64,000 nucleotides of DNA from Halobacteriovorax sp. (GTDB lineage: Bacteria; Bdellovibrionota; Bacteriovoracia; Bacteriovoracales; Bacteriovoracaceae), in NCBI GenBank assembly GCA_020048985.1, contig JAIFLR010000020.1, positions 1 through 64,000 on the forward strand, in the 5' to 3' direction. A model generated the notes under the pieces. It was not told where the DNA came from. It worked only from the letters and a program-made list of their open reading frames with translations, and did no database searches. Position numbers and translations under genes: made by a program. Shown here piece by piece: positions 19,585 to 28,718 of the stretch (its first letter is position 1; each line of letters starts with the position of its first letter).

Positions 19585-20457
19585 ATGCTTTCGATCATAA
19601 TTTACTCACTGCTCATCTTTGGTCTTGTTTACTGGGTAGAGACCCAAACAGTTCTCCTTAATAACCCCTTGATTCTTAAGAAAAATGCGGCGGAAGAATT
19701 AGAGGATTGGCTCAAGAAATTTAATTGGGGTAATCGTCAGGAACTTCAGTCCACGGGCCGGTTGCCGCTATATAAGTTCTATAGCGAAGTCGTTGAAATT
19801 CTCCTGGCCCTGGCTCGAAAAATGGGAGGAAGTTATCAGGATTCAATTTTATTTTTAAGAGAAGGGCTGCAGTCAGACCGGCAATTTGAAAAAAAATTAA
19901 AAGAAATTATCCTCGGAACCTGGCTTCAAATGGCGATGATGGTGGTGCTTACTTGGGGCTTTATTTTTGGTGCGCTTTTTTTAGTAGAGGTAAAAGTCAG
20001 TGTCCTCAAATTGATCCTGATTGCCTGCTGGCAGTGCATTGGTTTATCCCTTTTACCTTTTGTCATTTCATTTTTCAGGAAGAGATTTTTTGCGGATATC
20101 GGAAAACTTTGGAAAATGCTCTACGTTCTTAGGGCGCTGATAAAAGTACCATTGTCCAGGACAGAAATTCTCACGATTGCAGGTGTCTCAGAGATAAAAA
20201 CGATCCAGCAGAAATCCCTGATTCATATTGTTGATAAATTAAAAGAAACCTGCCAGAAAGCTCTACAAATGGGAGGCAGTTATGAGGAGGAGGTGATAAC
20301 CCTTATGAGTGAGCTTAGATTCCAGGAGAAGTGGCATTTTGAGTTATTTGAGAAGCGACTCATGGTGATAAAACTAGGATTAATGTCGATTTTCTTTCTC
20401 CCTTCATATTTGGCCTTCATGTTTTTGCTTTTAGGGGACCTTTTGACTCTAATGTAG
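19585..20457 (+). CDS. Membrane protein, possible type II secretion F/TadB-TadC-like
   Basis: N-terminal TM, internal TM pair, C-terminal TM pair; two similar cytoplasmic segments (ARKMGGSYQDSILFLREGL / ALQMGGSYEEEVITLMSEL). Confidence 0.45.
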   Translation: MLSIIIYSLLIFGLVYWVETQTVLLNNPLILKKNAAEELEDWLKKFNWGNRQELQSTGRLPLYKFYSEVVEILLALARKMGGSYQDSILFLREGLQSDRQFEKKLKEIILGTWLQMAMMVVLTWGFIFGALFLVEVKVSVLKLILIACWQCIGLSLLPFVISFFRKRFFADIGKLWKMLYVLRALIKVPLSRTEILTIAGVSEIKTIQQKSLIHIVDKLKETCQKALQMGGSYEEEVITLMSELRFQEKWHFELFEKRLMVIKLGLMSIFFLPSYLAFMFLLLGDLLTLM

Positions 20458-20528
20458 AGCAACAATCTTTTACAGATTGAATCCGTTCTGGTTTAATGGG
20501 GCTTCTTAAAATTCAAAGGAAAGCTCCC

Positions 20529-22217
20529 ATGGCCGTCGATGACAAAAAAGTTATTTTTGGTATGCATAAAGTTGGAAAGATTTATCCACCTAAGAGAGAA
20601 GTTCTTAAAAATATCTCCCTTTCATTTTACCTCGGTGCCAAGATTGGTGTTCTCGGTTTAAACGGTTCGGGTAAATCATCGCTCCTGAAAATTATTGCTG
20701 GAGTTGATAAAGATTTTCTTGGGACTGTGAATTCAAATAAAGGTATTACCTTTGGTTACCTTGAGCAGGATCCAAAACTAGCTGACGATAAAACAGTTCG
20801 TCAGGTGGTTGAAGAAGGTCTTCAAGAGCAAGTTAATGTTGTTAAAGAATACGAAGAAGTGAATAACAAATTCGGCGAAGAGATGTCTGATGCTGAAATG
20901 GATAAGCTCGTTGCAAAGCAAGCTGAACTCCAAGATAAAATGGATCACCAGAATTTATGGGATCTTGATTCGCGCTTAGAACTCGCTATGGAAGCTCTTC
21001 GTTGTCCACCTTCTGATCAGCTTTGTGGAATTCTCTCAGGTGGTGAAAAACGCCGTGTAGCTTTATGTCGTCTTCTTCTTTCTGAACCAGATGTTCTTCT
21101 TTTGGATGAGCCTACCAACCATTTGGATGCTGAAACTGTATTCTGGCTTGAGCGTCACCTTCATGCATATAAAGGCACAGTCATTGCGATTACCCATGAT
21201 AGATATTTCTTAGATAACGTTGCTGGCTGGATTCTTGAACTTGACCGTGGTCACGGAATTCCATGGGAAGGAAATTACTCTTCATGGCTTGAACAGAAAT
21301 CAAACCGCCTAGCACAGGAAGAAAAAACTGAATCTAAACGTCAAAAGAAAATGAAAGAAGAGCTTGAGTGGATTCGCATGTCGCCAAAAGCTCGTCAGGC
21401 CAAATCTAAAGCACGTATTTCTAATTACGAGCAAATGCAAAACGACTCTGCTTCTGAAGCACGTAATGAAACCAATGAACTCTTTATTCCACCAGGACCT
21501 AGACTTGGTGACATTGTAATCGATGCTAACGGAATTTCGAAAGCTTTCGGTGATAAACTCCTCTATGAAAACCTCACGTTCAAACTTCCTCCGGGGGGAA
21601 TCGTGGGAATCATCGGGCCCAACGGTGCAGGTAAAACAACTCTCTTTAAAATGATCACAAAACAGCTTGAGCCAGATGCCGGATCTTTTAAAGTTGGGGA
21701 AACAGTTAAGCTTTCTTATATTGATCAATCTCGTGAGATGGACCCTGAGACAACTGTACTTCAAGAAATTTCTGGAGGGCTTGAGCTTCTCAAACTTGGT
21801 GGAAAGGAGACGAATGCTCGCGCTTATATTTCGAGATTCAATCTTACAGGTGATGATCAATCAAAACGCATTAAAGAATTATCTGGTGGTGAGAAAAACC
21901 GTGTTCACTTAGCAAAAATGCTTAAGGAAGAAGGAAACGTTCTCCTGTTAGATGAACCTACCAATGATTTGGATGTGAATACTCTGCAAGCTCTTGAGCG
22001 AGCTCTTTTAGACTTTGCCGGTTGTGCTGTGGTTATTTCCCATGATCGTTACTTCCTGGATAGAATTTGTACACATATGCTGGCTTTTGAAGGGGATTCA
22101 AAAGTGGTTTGGTTCGAAGGAAATTTCCAGGATTACCACGAAGATCTTCGCCGCCGCCTTGGTGACAAAGCTGATGTTCCTCAGCGCCTGACTTATAAAA
22201 AACTTAAACGCGATTAA
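20529..22217 (+). CDS. ettA: Energy-dependent translational throttle protein EttA (ABC-F)
   Basis: Two ABC domains (GLNGSGKSSLLK, GPNGAGKTTLFK, LSGGEKRRVALCRLLL, LSGGEKNRVHLAKML), RMSPKARQAKSKARISNYE linker; start taken at MAVDDKKVIFGMHKVGK. Confidence 0.95.
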   Translation: MAVDDKKVIFGMHKVGKIYPPKREVLKNISLSFYLGAKIGVLGLNGSGKSSLLKIIAGVDKDFLGTVNSNKGITFGYLEQDPKLADDKTVRQVVEEGLQEQVNVVKEYEEVNNKFGEEMSDAEMDKLVAKQAELQDKMDHQNLWDLDSRLELAMEALRCPPSDQLCGILSGGEKRRVALCRLLLSEPDVLLLDEPTNHLDAETVFWLERHLHAYKGTVIAITHDRYFLDNVAGWILELDRGHGIPWEGNYSSWLEQKSNRLAQEEKTESKRQKKMKEELEWIRMSPKARQAKSKARISNYEQMQNDSASEARNETNELFIPPGPRLGDIVIDANGISKAFGDKLLYENLTFKLPPGGIVGIIGPNGAGKTTLFKMITKQLEPDAGSFKVGETVKLSYIDQSREMDPETTVLQEISGGLELLKLGGKETNARAYISRFNLTGDDQSKRIKELSGGEKNRVHLAKMLKEEGNVLLLDEPTNDLDVNTLQALERALLDFAGCAVVISHDRYFLDRICTHMLAFEGDSKVVWFEGNFQDYHEDLRRRLGDKADVPQRLTYKKLKRD

Positions 22218-22222
22218 ATTTA

Positions 22223-22262
22223 AATCGGTCTGGTCCTTATTGGAATACAGACCAGACCGATT
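22223..22262 (+). terminator. Perfect 13-bp inverted repeat after ettA (terminator or attenuator)
   Basis: AATCGGTCTGGTC-N14-GACCAGACCGATT, followed by a T-rich stretch; overlaps the predicted start of the next ORF. Confidence 0.7.
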
Positions 22263-23232
22263 ACTTTTCATCTCCTTTTTTCTCCTTGGCTTTTTCCCCA
22301 TTTTAGCTTGGGGACAAACGACTTTATGTGACATCATTGATTTGAATACCTGCTCAGGCGTGACCAAACAAATCCGAAGATCTAGTTCCGCTTCGCTTCC
22401 GTCTCCCGCAAGTGCAGCGAATTTGAATCCGGCCAACGTTAGCTACGATAAAGGCTTCGGTATTGAGGCCATTTATCAGGACCATAATTCGCTTAATTTA
22501 AATCTTGCCACCGGAACGGGCAGGCTTGGCGGTGCCCTCATCAGCCAAAGTTTAGAGAATAGTTTTTTTGGTAACCGAGTGCTTGAACTCGATGACGTTA
22601 TTTTGAAAAGATATAAAGAACGCAAACAATATCAATCACAAAAGCTGAGTCTCGCTTTGGGCGGAAAGTTGTTTCGAAAGAAACATGCGGCGCTTGATGT
22701 GGGATTTTTATTCAAACGTCATAATTCAGTCAAACGGATAAACCCTGGTGCTGGCCTGTCGGGTCGTTTAGGCCCATTACATTTCGGTGCCTCCGTTTAT
22801 CAGGACGATTTTTATATTGATTTGCAAGGGCATAATGATCCCGCAACAGGTGTACCTTATTCAGTATTTTTGGGATCAGATGTTATTTCTGAAAAATTTA
22901 TTGTCCAATCATATACCGCCGGCACAAAGATTAAAAACTTGGCCTTAGACTTTGGCTACATAAGCTCCAAGTACGAATTCACAGATGAGGTTTACCTCGT
23001 GCGTTTGTACTCCGCCGCTTTCTACTATGATCGATTCCTCTTTAATTTTGCCATTCGTAATGAAGTTAATTCGGCCAACAAGATAATTGATGGCGAACTA
23101 AGTGACGAGAAAAGCCAGGATGAATACTTCGGCGGGGTCCAGTATTCATTTGGTAGGCATTTCATTTTTGGCGTAAATTATAATTTTTTTCTTTTGAGAG
23201 AGATTTCTCTTTCTGGCTCCGTATTTTTTTAA
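22240..23232 (+). CDS. Secreted/outer-membrane hypothetical protein
   Basis: Signal-like LLFISFFLLGFFPILAWG; beta-rich sequence; TTG start lies inside the hairpin loop, so true start uncertain. Confidence 0.6.
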   Translation: MEYRPDRLLFISFFLLGFFPILAWGQTTLCDIIDLNTCSGVTKQIRRSSSASLPSPASAANLNPANVSYDKGFGIEAIYQDHNSLNLNLATGTGRLGGALISQSLENSFFGNRVLELDDVILKRYKERKQYQSQKLSLALGGKLFRKKHAALDVGFLFKRHNSVKRINPGAGLSGRLGPLHFGASVYQDDFYIDLQGHNDPATGVPYSVFLGSDVISEKFIVQSYTAGTKIKNLALDFGYISSKYEFTDEVYLVRLYSAAFYYDRFLFNFAIRNEVNSANKIIDGELSDEKSQDEYFGGVQYSFGRHFIFGVNYNFFLLREISLSGSVFF

Positions 23233-23237
23233 AATAA

Positions 23238-23915
23238 TCAAGCAATCAGACTCATTAACGCCAATTTTATTGCATCATTTTCAAGTTTTATTGCTTCGTT
23301 CTTAGTTCCATATTCGCCCTCTTGATCATGTTTAGGGTAGCTCATTAAAATGGAGGCATAGTTAAGTTGATAATATTTCCCCAGAAGGTATAAGGCACCT
23401 GTTTCCATATCAGAGGTACCTTGAATTCCTTGGCAAGCATCTGCATGTTCATTTGAAACCAAGCTAAGTTTAATCCCAAGTTTGTGTGCTTTGAGAGAGA
23501 GTGAAAAACGGAGATAGTCATCGACTTTAATGTGTCCTATATTATCTACCTGATATTCTTTTTTTAAACCTAAAGGGATAGTTGTTTCCTGTACAAGGTT
23601 TATACTGTACTTCGTAAAAGAAGAATCATTTGAACCAACTCGAATTATCCTTTTTGCCCCAGAGGCCACAAGCTCTTCAAGCAGAAACGCTGCTGATGGT
23701 GCACCGATCCCCGTGTTTGCTACAAAGATTCTCTTGCCGTTATATTCACCAATGTAAATTTGATATCCAAGGTAATCGGTATGTGTAATGGCATTTTTCA
23801 AAAAGATTTCCATTATCTTTTTTGCTATTGCCGGGTGGGCACAAATTATACCGTATGAGGGAATTGGCAGGGACTTATTTAGAACGATAGTGTCCTTAAT
23901 GCATAAAGTAGTCAT
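23238..23915 (-). CDS. Nucleoside phosphorylase (PNP/UDP family)
   Basis: FVANTGIGAPSAAFLLEELVASGAKRIIRVGS; QGTSDMETGALYLLG. Confidence 0.85.
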   Translation of the reverse strand: MTTLCIKDTIVLNKSLPIPSYGIICAHPAIAKKIMEIFLKNAITHTDYLGYQIYIGEYNGKRIFVANTGIGAPSAAFLLEELVASGAKRIIRVGSNDSSFTKYSINLVQETTIPLGLKKEYQVDNIGHIKVDDYLRFSLSLKAHKLGIKLSLVSNEHADACQGIQGTSDMETGALYLLGKYYQLNYASILMSYPKHDQEGEYGTKNEAIKLENDAIKLALMSLIA

Positions 23916-24084
23916 AACAAAGCCTTATGAGAAATATGAGATCGAAATTTTAGGAAACAGTAAATGAATCGGGCTTAGCGCCAGCAGATGGAGAATTGAT
24001 GCAGAGATTTTTGATATAGGTTTTTCACTCAGTTTAATTATCAAAGGAATGAACGTATTACAAGGTCTGTAAGGAAATGATATA

Positions 24085-25191
24085 TCAAAATAAACTATCC
24101 GTTCCTTTATACTTAACAACGTCCTCATAAAAGGGGACTCCTTTATCTGACCCCAGAATTTTAATCACTTCCTTTACCTTCTTGTTTTCCATAAATACTA
24201 CGTATTCTAAGTTGCGGCAGATTAATTCCATCACCTTTTCAAAGGCGAGATTCGCTTCTCCTGCATAAAGCGTAAAGAGAAGGGCCACACGATTAAGTGC
24301 ATCTGCTGCACTTGATGCATGTAGAGTACCCATCAAGCCTTTGTGACCAGTGTTCATGGCCATGAGAAACGGTACCACTTCATGGGAGCGCATTTCACCC
24401 AGAACAATTCTATCTGGACTCAAACGTAGACTGTATGCCAGATAGGATCTTAGCGAAGTCTGGGTAGTCTCTCCGGAGAGAAAACGTGTTTGGTGTGGGT
24501 GGTCCGTGATGATTTCATACGTATCTTCGAGGACTACCAGGTGCTCATCAGGTGCCGAGTAATCGAGAAGGCTGGTCAATAGGGAGGTTTTTCCTGATCC
24601 GGTAGACCCTGCAATAAGAATGTTCTTTTTGTTTTTAATGAGATCAATCAGCAATTCACTTTCACCAAACGAAGCAATGGGGTGTGGACGTTTAGATAAA
24701 CTGCGGAGGATTATTTTTGAAACCCCGTTCGGAGATGTTGACCCATGAATCATACTGAAGCGATAGTTCTTCCCATATAACTCGCCAAAAAAACTGCAGA
24801 ATGGATTCTCTACATTCCAGTTTTGTTTGTATTTAATGGAAATAATTTCAAGCCAAAGTTGCCAGTCCTCCTGACGAAGAGGTACCACCAGAGGTCTTTT
24901 TTCTCCTGAGTAGCTAAGCAGCTGAGACTTATCAACAGAGTGAAAGAAAAACTCGGTTGCTTCAAGACTTAGGATTTCTTCAAGAAATGGCCAATCAGTT
25001 AAGCGTATGAAATTGTCTTTAATCGCCTCTAAAACTTCCGCAGTATTTAATACGGGTAGTTCCTGAAAGAATTGATCCCAAGAAGGAATCATACCTTTGT
25101 TCAGTGAGGAGACAAGAAGTCTTCTCGCGTGGGCCAGGGCTTGGTCGTGCTCCAGCGGACTTTCTGCATCTTTAAATAAACTCAGCATCAT
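24085..25191 (-). CDS. Tad/CpaF-type pilus or secretion ATPase (VirB11/TadA family)
   Basis: AGSTGSGKTSLLTSLL (Walker A), LVVLEDTYEI, LSPDRIVLGEMRSHEVVPFLMAMNTGHKGLMGTLHASSA. Confidence 0.92.
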   Translation of the reverse strand: MMLSLFKDAESPLEHDQALAHARRLLVSSLNKGMIPSWDQFFQELPVLNTAEVLEAIKDNFIRLTDWPFLEEILSLEATEFFFHSVDKSQLLSYSGEKRPLVVPLRQEDWQLWLEIISIKYKQNWNVENPFCSFFGELYGKNYRFSMIHGSTSPNGVSKIILRSLSKRPHPIASFGESELLIDLIKNKKNILIAGSTGSGKTSLLTSLLDYSAPDEHLVVLEDTYEIITDHPHQTRFLSGETTQTSLRSYLAYSLRLSPDRIVLGEMRSHEVVPFLMAMNTGHKGLMGTLHASSAADALNRVALLFTLYAGEANLAFEKVMELICRNLEYVVFMENKKVKEVIKILGSDKGVPFYEDVVKYKGTDSLF

Positions 25192-26468
25192 TCCACCGCC
25201 TCTAGAACTACGTAGCCATAAATTTGTTTATAAGTTTTTGTATCTGACTTCGATTCAAATAAGTGCTTCAGAATTGGTATCTCTGAGAGAAGTGGAATAC
25301 CTAACCGGTTCTTGCCAGTAGTTTGAAAACCAATTTGAAAGATTTTCATCGGGACACCAATTTCTAAAAGTGCCGATGATATTTCTTTGCTGCCGCTGAT
25401 CGCTTGGTCAACAGGGCGGGAAAACTCTGTTTCATAGTCGAGTAGCATCTTACCGTATGATTCGGTTAGCTTGGTTTTAATTTTTAGTCCGGCAAATCTC
25501 CAGTCAATCGGGGCGATGACCGTTGCTCCCTGGACACCAATATTCTGGTAGGGGATTTGTGAGCCGATCTCAATCAGTTGTGGTGTATTAAGATTTACCA
25601 CCAACTCAGGTTCTGCAAGTGATGATAGGTCCATTTGAGATTTTTGAAGGAAAACCGCATTTTTGTCTATTAGACTTCTGATTCCATCCGTAAAGAGATC
25701 CGATACCGTCGCTTGAAGTTTGTCTAATCCCAAATGAATCTCTCTTCCGTCCATCCTTTCAAGTTGCACTAGCTTTAACTTTAAGCGGTAGTTTTTGTGA
25801 CGGAGTCTGGAGTCTTGCTGAATAAATGAAACTCTGTAAAAGGTTGCAATATGCTTGAGAAAGTCCGCATTGGTTGTGCCTTCGTAAAAACACAGAATAT
25901 CTAACCAATCTGCCTGACATGTGACCGATGAAAACCCGTTGGCATAAAGTTTTTTATAGACCTGCCCAATGATGTGATTTCTTAGCTTGGGGTCGAGTGT
26001 AATTTTAAAAAATACCTGGTCTTGGAATTGTCCTTTTATTTTTTGTAGATAGAGATAATCCGAAAAATCAGCTAACACACCAGAGGCCGTCATGATCGGG
26101 CCTTTAATATCAATCGTGAGATTTAAATTCTTTAGGGCGTCGGCGAGCTGGAAGGTTTTAAGAAATTTTTGTTTCGACAGAACGTAGATGCTCACCACTT
26201 CTTTACCGGTCTTGGTCCACACGACTAGATCTGTGAAGCCAACTTTTTTGCCTTTAAGAAGTAGTTTTCCGGTTTTTGGAATGAATTTATAGGAAATCAC
26301 CTCGGGATTACCCACCGAGAAGTTCTTCAGGGACGAAAAACTGAGTTCTTTCTGTTCCCCTTTGGCCAAAATCACGTCAGAAGGGGAGACTTGTGCAAAT
26401 GACGCGCCAGGCAGTAGGAAGAACACTTTGACAATAAAGAAGCATCTGGTTAGATTGAGGAGCTTCAA
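25188..26468 (-). CDS. Tad-type secretin (CpaC/RcpA-like)
   Basis: Pilus N-terminal domain (ILAKGEQKELSFSSLKNFSVGNPEVISYKF) and secretin-like end (GIPLLSEIPILKHLFESK); TTG start gives signal peptide MKLLNLTRCFFIVKVFFLLPGASFA. Confidence 0.8.
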   Translation of the reverse strand: MKLLNLTRCFFIVKVFFLLPGASFAQVSPSDVILAKGEQKELSFSSLKNFSVGNPEVISYKFIPKTGKLLLKGKKVGFTDLVVWTKTGKEVVSIYVLSKQKFLKTFQLADALKNLNLTIDIKGPIMTASGVLADFSDYLYLQKIKGQFQDQVFFKITLDPKLRNHIIGQVYKKLYANGFSSVTCQADWLDILCFYEGTTNADFLKHIATFYRVSFIQQDSRLRHKNYRLKLKLVQLERMDGREIHLGLDKLQATVSDLFTDGIRSLIDKNAVFLQKSQMDLSSLAEPELVVNLNTPQLIEIGSQIPYQNIGVQGATVIAPIDWRFAGLKIKTKLTESYGKMLLDYETEFSRPVDQAISGSKEISSALLEIGVPMKIFQIGFQTTGKNRLGIPLLSEIPILKHLFESKSDTKTYKQIYGYVVLEAVE

Positions 26469-26505
26469 ATTTGAAATATTAAGATTATTCCTTGAGGAGA
26501 TATTT

Positions 26506-26733
26506 ATGGCTTCTAGAACCGCAGTAACTGAAAACCGTCGTAAAGCACACCACAGAGCTATGGGAGCAAAAAGAAAAGCTGCTAACCGTAACAAGGGAAC
26601 AACTCCTAAGTTTGCTATCCATGAAGATGGAGCTCCTAAAGCAAAAGCTGCTGCTGCACCTAAAGCTGTTAAAGCTCCTAAGGTTGCAAAAACTGCTGCC
26701 CCTAAAACGACTAAAGCTAAAGCCACTAAGTAA
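26506..26733 (+). CDS. Small, highly basic Lys/Ala/Pro-rich protein (histone H1-like tail)
   Basis: SD ttgaggaga 5-6 bp before ATG; MASRTAVTENRRKAHHRAMGAKRKAANRNKGTTPKFAIHEDGAPKAKAAAAPKAVKAPKVAKTAAPKTTKAKATK. Confidence 0.85.
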   Translation: MASRTAVTENRRKAHHRAMGAKRKAANRNKGTTPKFAIHEDGAPKAKAAAAPKAVKAPKVAKTAAPKTTKAKATK

Positions 26734-26746
26734 TTCATAATCGCTC

Positions 26747-27043
26747 CTATGGGGCCTGAAATATTTTTAGTGATTCAGAAATAAATACACGATCAACGGA
26801 GACTATTAAAAGGTCTCCGTTGTTGTTTAAGCACAGATCTAATTTTCCTTTTTCCTTTAACTCATCACAATTCGTAATCCGCTTTAAATCAATAAGGTCC
26901 TCAGGTATTTGATAACTCTCGATGAAGATGTCTTTTACTATTTGAGCTCGTGAAGGCTCCTCCTCATAATAGACCTGAATGGGTGCGGCCATCGCCGCAG
27001 ATGTCCAGCAAGCGAGTGCTATAAAGTTAATAACGAATTTCAT
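26747..27043 (-). CDS. Small secreted protein in pilus locus
   Basis: Signal peptide MKFVINFIALACWTSAAMAA; overlaps upstream ORF. Confidence 0.55.
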   Translation of the reverse strand: MKFVINFIALACWTSAAMAAPIQVYYEEEPSRAQIVKDIFIESYQIPEDLIDLKRITNCDELKEKGKLDLCLNNNGDLLIVSVDRVFISESLKIFQAP

Positions 27044-27455
27044 GTTCTACTCCTCTGGAGAATGGGGCAAATGTGAGCGTTTTTAGAAACGGTACAATTT
27101 CCCAAGTCTCATATTTTAAGAGGGCCTCAGCTTCAGTCTCTTTAACTAAAACCGTAAAGCGCCCCTCAGGTTCTTGTGGAGATGTTTCTAACATTGCCTC
27201 AACCCGCTTTCTTCCATCTCGGTGCAAAAGTAGAACCTTTTTTCCAGATTGAAATGGAGTGAGTAATTCTGCACGTACCTGTATTTCGACCCATCCTTCA
27301 GGTACGGAGGAGGTTGTCCCTTCCTTTATTTCACTTCCGGAAAAAAGGACAAAAAAGAAGATATTTGAAAGGACAATGGCAACGCCAAGTTTCATCCACC
27401 AGAGCTTAGTCTTGGTATCTTTTTTCAAGATAGTGCCAGCGATTTTGGAAATCAT
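27027..27455 (-). CDS. Single-TM protein in pilus locus (possible CpaB-like role)
   Basis: TM VAIVLSNIFFFVLFSG; operon overlaps; CpaB assignment is positional only. Confidence 0.5.
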   Translation of the reverse strand: MISKIAGTILKKDTKTKLWWMKLGVAIVLSNIFFFVLFSGSEIKEGTTSSVPEGWVEIQVRAELLTPFQSGKKVLLLHRDGRKRVEAMLETSPQEPEGRFTVLVKETEAEALLKYETWEIVPFLKTLTFAPFSRGVEHEIRY

Positions 27456-27672
27456 TTAAGTGGTCCTTAGTTTTGTGGTCGTAAAGTTTATTTAGTAAAA
27501 AAAGTCCGAAAAATAGTGAGCTTGCGGCCATCAGCGTGATGATAAATGGGAGGATAACGTCGCCCCTTTCTCCTCTGCCTGGAAAATTATCTTGGGTGAA
27601 ATCCTTTCGAATTGTGAGGCATCTACCTTGAGAGTTAATAAGTAGGGTTTTTCCAAGTAGAAATAAGTCCAT
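27406..27672 (-). CDS. Small membrane protein in pilus locus
   Basis: TM ILPFIITLMAASSLFFGLFLL; overlaps neighbours on both sides. Confidence 0.45.
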   Translation of the reverse strand: MDLFLLGKTLLINSQGRCLTIRKDFTQDNFPGRGERGDVILPFIITLMAASSLFFGLFLLNKLYDHKTKDHLNDFQNRWHYLEKRYQD

Positions 27673-28130
27673 GTGCTTTTCCTTAAGAGGGCAACGTCAT
27701 CGATGCCTCTTTTGTATTGGGCTCCTTTGAGCTCAAAGGGTGTTAGGGCCATCTGGGGATCCAGGGGGCATGCCTTCTTTCTAAGCTCAAATATTTTTGT
27801 CATGTAGGTCATTAGACTTACTTGCTGAATGGTTTTCAGTGCTCTTTTTAATTTATCGGCCTCTAAAGCGGCTCCTTGAAGACCAGGGATGAAAGCTGCT
27901 ACGACCTGTGCTTTAGAGATATTTTTAAGGGCCCAATTGGTACGGCCCATGAGCTTCATATAGTTGTTTAACTCGCCCTTGCTCTCTTTTACGCACAAAA
28001 AGAGATTGGTGCGTTTTTTCATAGATAAAAAGTTTCGCTGAAGTTCCAGCCCAGAAAGGGTTAAGAGACCGCTCAATACAACCAGGATCAAAACGCAGAA
28101 CAAAATCGCTTCACCTCTTTGATTGTTCAT
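27531..28130 (-). CDS. TadE/TadG-like pseudopilin
   Basis: MNNQRGEAILFCVLILVVLSGLLTLSGLE: short basic leader plus hydrophobic helix. Confidence 0.6.
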   Translation of the reverse strand: MNNQRGEAILFCVLILVVLSGLLTLSGLELQRNFLSMKKRTNLFLCVKESKGELNNYMKLMGRTNWALKNISKAQVVAAFIPGLQGAALEADKLKRALKTIQQVSLMTYMTKIFELRKKACPLDPQMALTPFELKGAQYKRGIDDVALLRKSTWTYFYLEKPYLLTLKVDASQFERISPKIIFQAEEKGATLSSHLSSR

Positions 28131-28405
28131 AATTTGCCTTGGAGTGGGAGAACAAATTTATGTGTCTTTAAATTCGGTAGTCGTTTCCAGCTAATTCTTT
28201 TGTGTTTGCGAACCACGTATAATTTGCACCCAGCGTCCACTCCAAGTGAGTGCTCCTTTGGGTGGTGGAGTAGAGCGCCAGTCTGCAGCTCCACTCCTTT
28301 GAGCCAGGCCTTTTGGCGGCAAACAGTGGCCTGATGAAAGGCCACTGCTTCGATCATTACGGTCACCATTAAAGTGAGGGCCATGACCCAGGCAATAAAG
28401 TTCAC
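28127..28405 (-). CDS. Pseudopilin-like/TadE-like small membrane protein
   Basis: N-terminal hydrophobic helix MNFIAWVMALTLMVTVMIEAVAF; operon overlaps. Confidence 0.5.
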   Translation of the reverse strand: MNFIAWVMALTLMVTVMIEAVAFHQATVCRQKAWLKGVELQTGALLHHPKEHSLGVDAGCKLYVVRKHKRISWKRLPNLKTHKFVLPLQGKL

Positions 28406-28584
28406 CGTTTGCTGGAAGTAACTTTGATTTCTTCGGTCACTCTTTGTTTCATTTCTGAAATACGTTCTTTGATAACCCCACCAAATTGATTAACCACCGT
28501 TAAGCAACATATGCCGATGAGGCTCGAGATGATGACGTACTCCATGATTCCCTGGCCTTTTTGGTTCCTGACTAGCTTTTTCAT
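28402..28584 (-). CDS. Flp/Fap-type (type IVb) pilin
   Basis: MKKLVRNQKGQGIMEYVIISSLIGICCLTVVNQFGGVIKERI: G/xxxxEY processing site and hydrophobic helix. Confidence 0.85.
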   Translation of the reverse strand: MKKLVRNQKGQGIMEYVIISSLIGICCLTVVNQFGGVIKERISEMKQRVTEEIKVTSSKR

Positions 28585-28718
28585 TTGTGCCTCCTTGTGG
28601 CTGATCAGGGTTTTAGGCTTGGGAAGAGGAATTTTCACTAAAAAGGGAGAGTAGCCGAGTGATTTGTTCAGGATTGAAATGTTTTGCTCAAAATGACGTA
28701 AGACCCTAAAATAATGAC

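Noticed and set aside
21309-21860. 183-aa minus-strand ORF
   Set aside because: Antisense to ettA, Phe/Arg-rich shadow translation
23925-24128. 67-aa minus-strand ORF after the CpaF-like gene
   Set aside because: Overlaps the end of the ATPase gene and has no coding-like features
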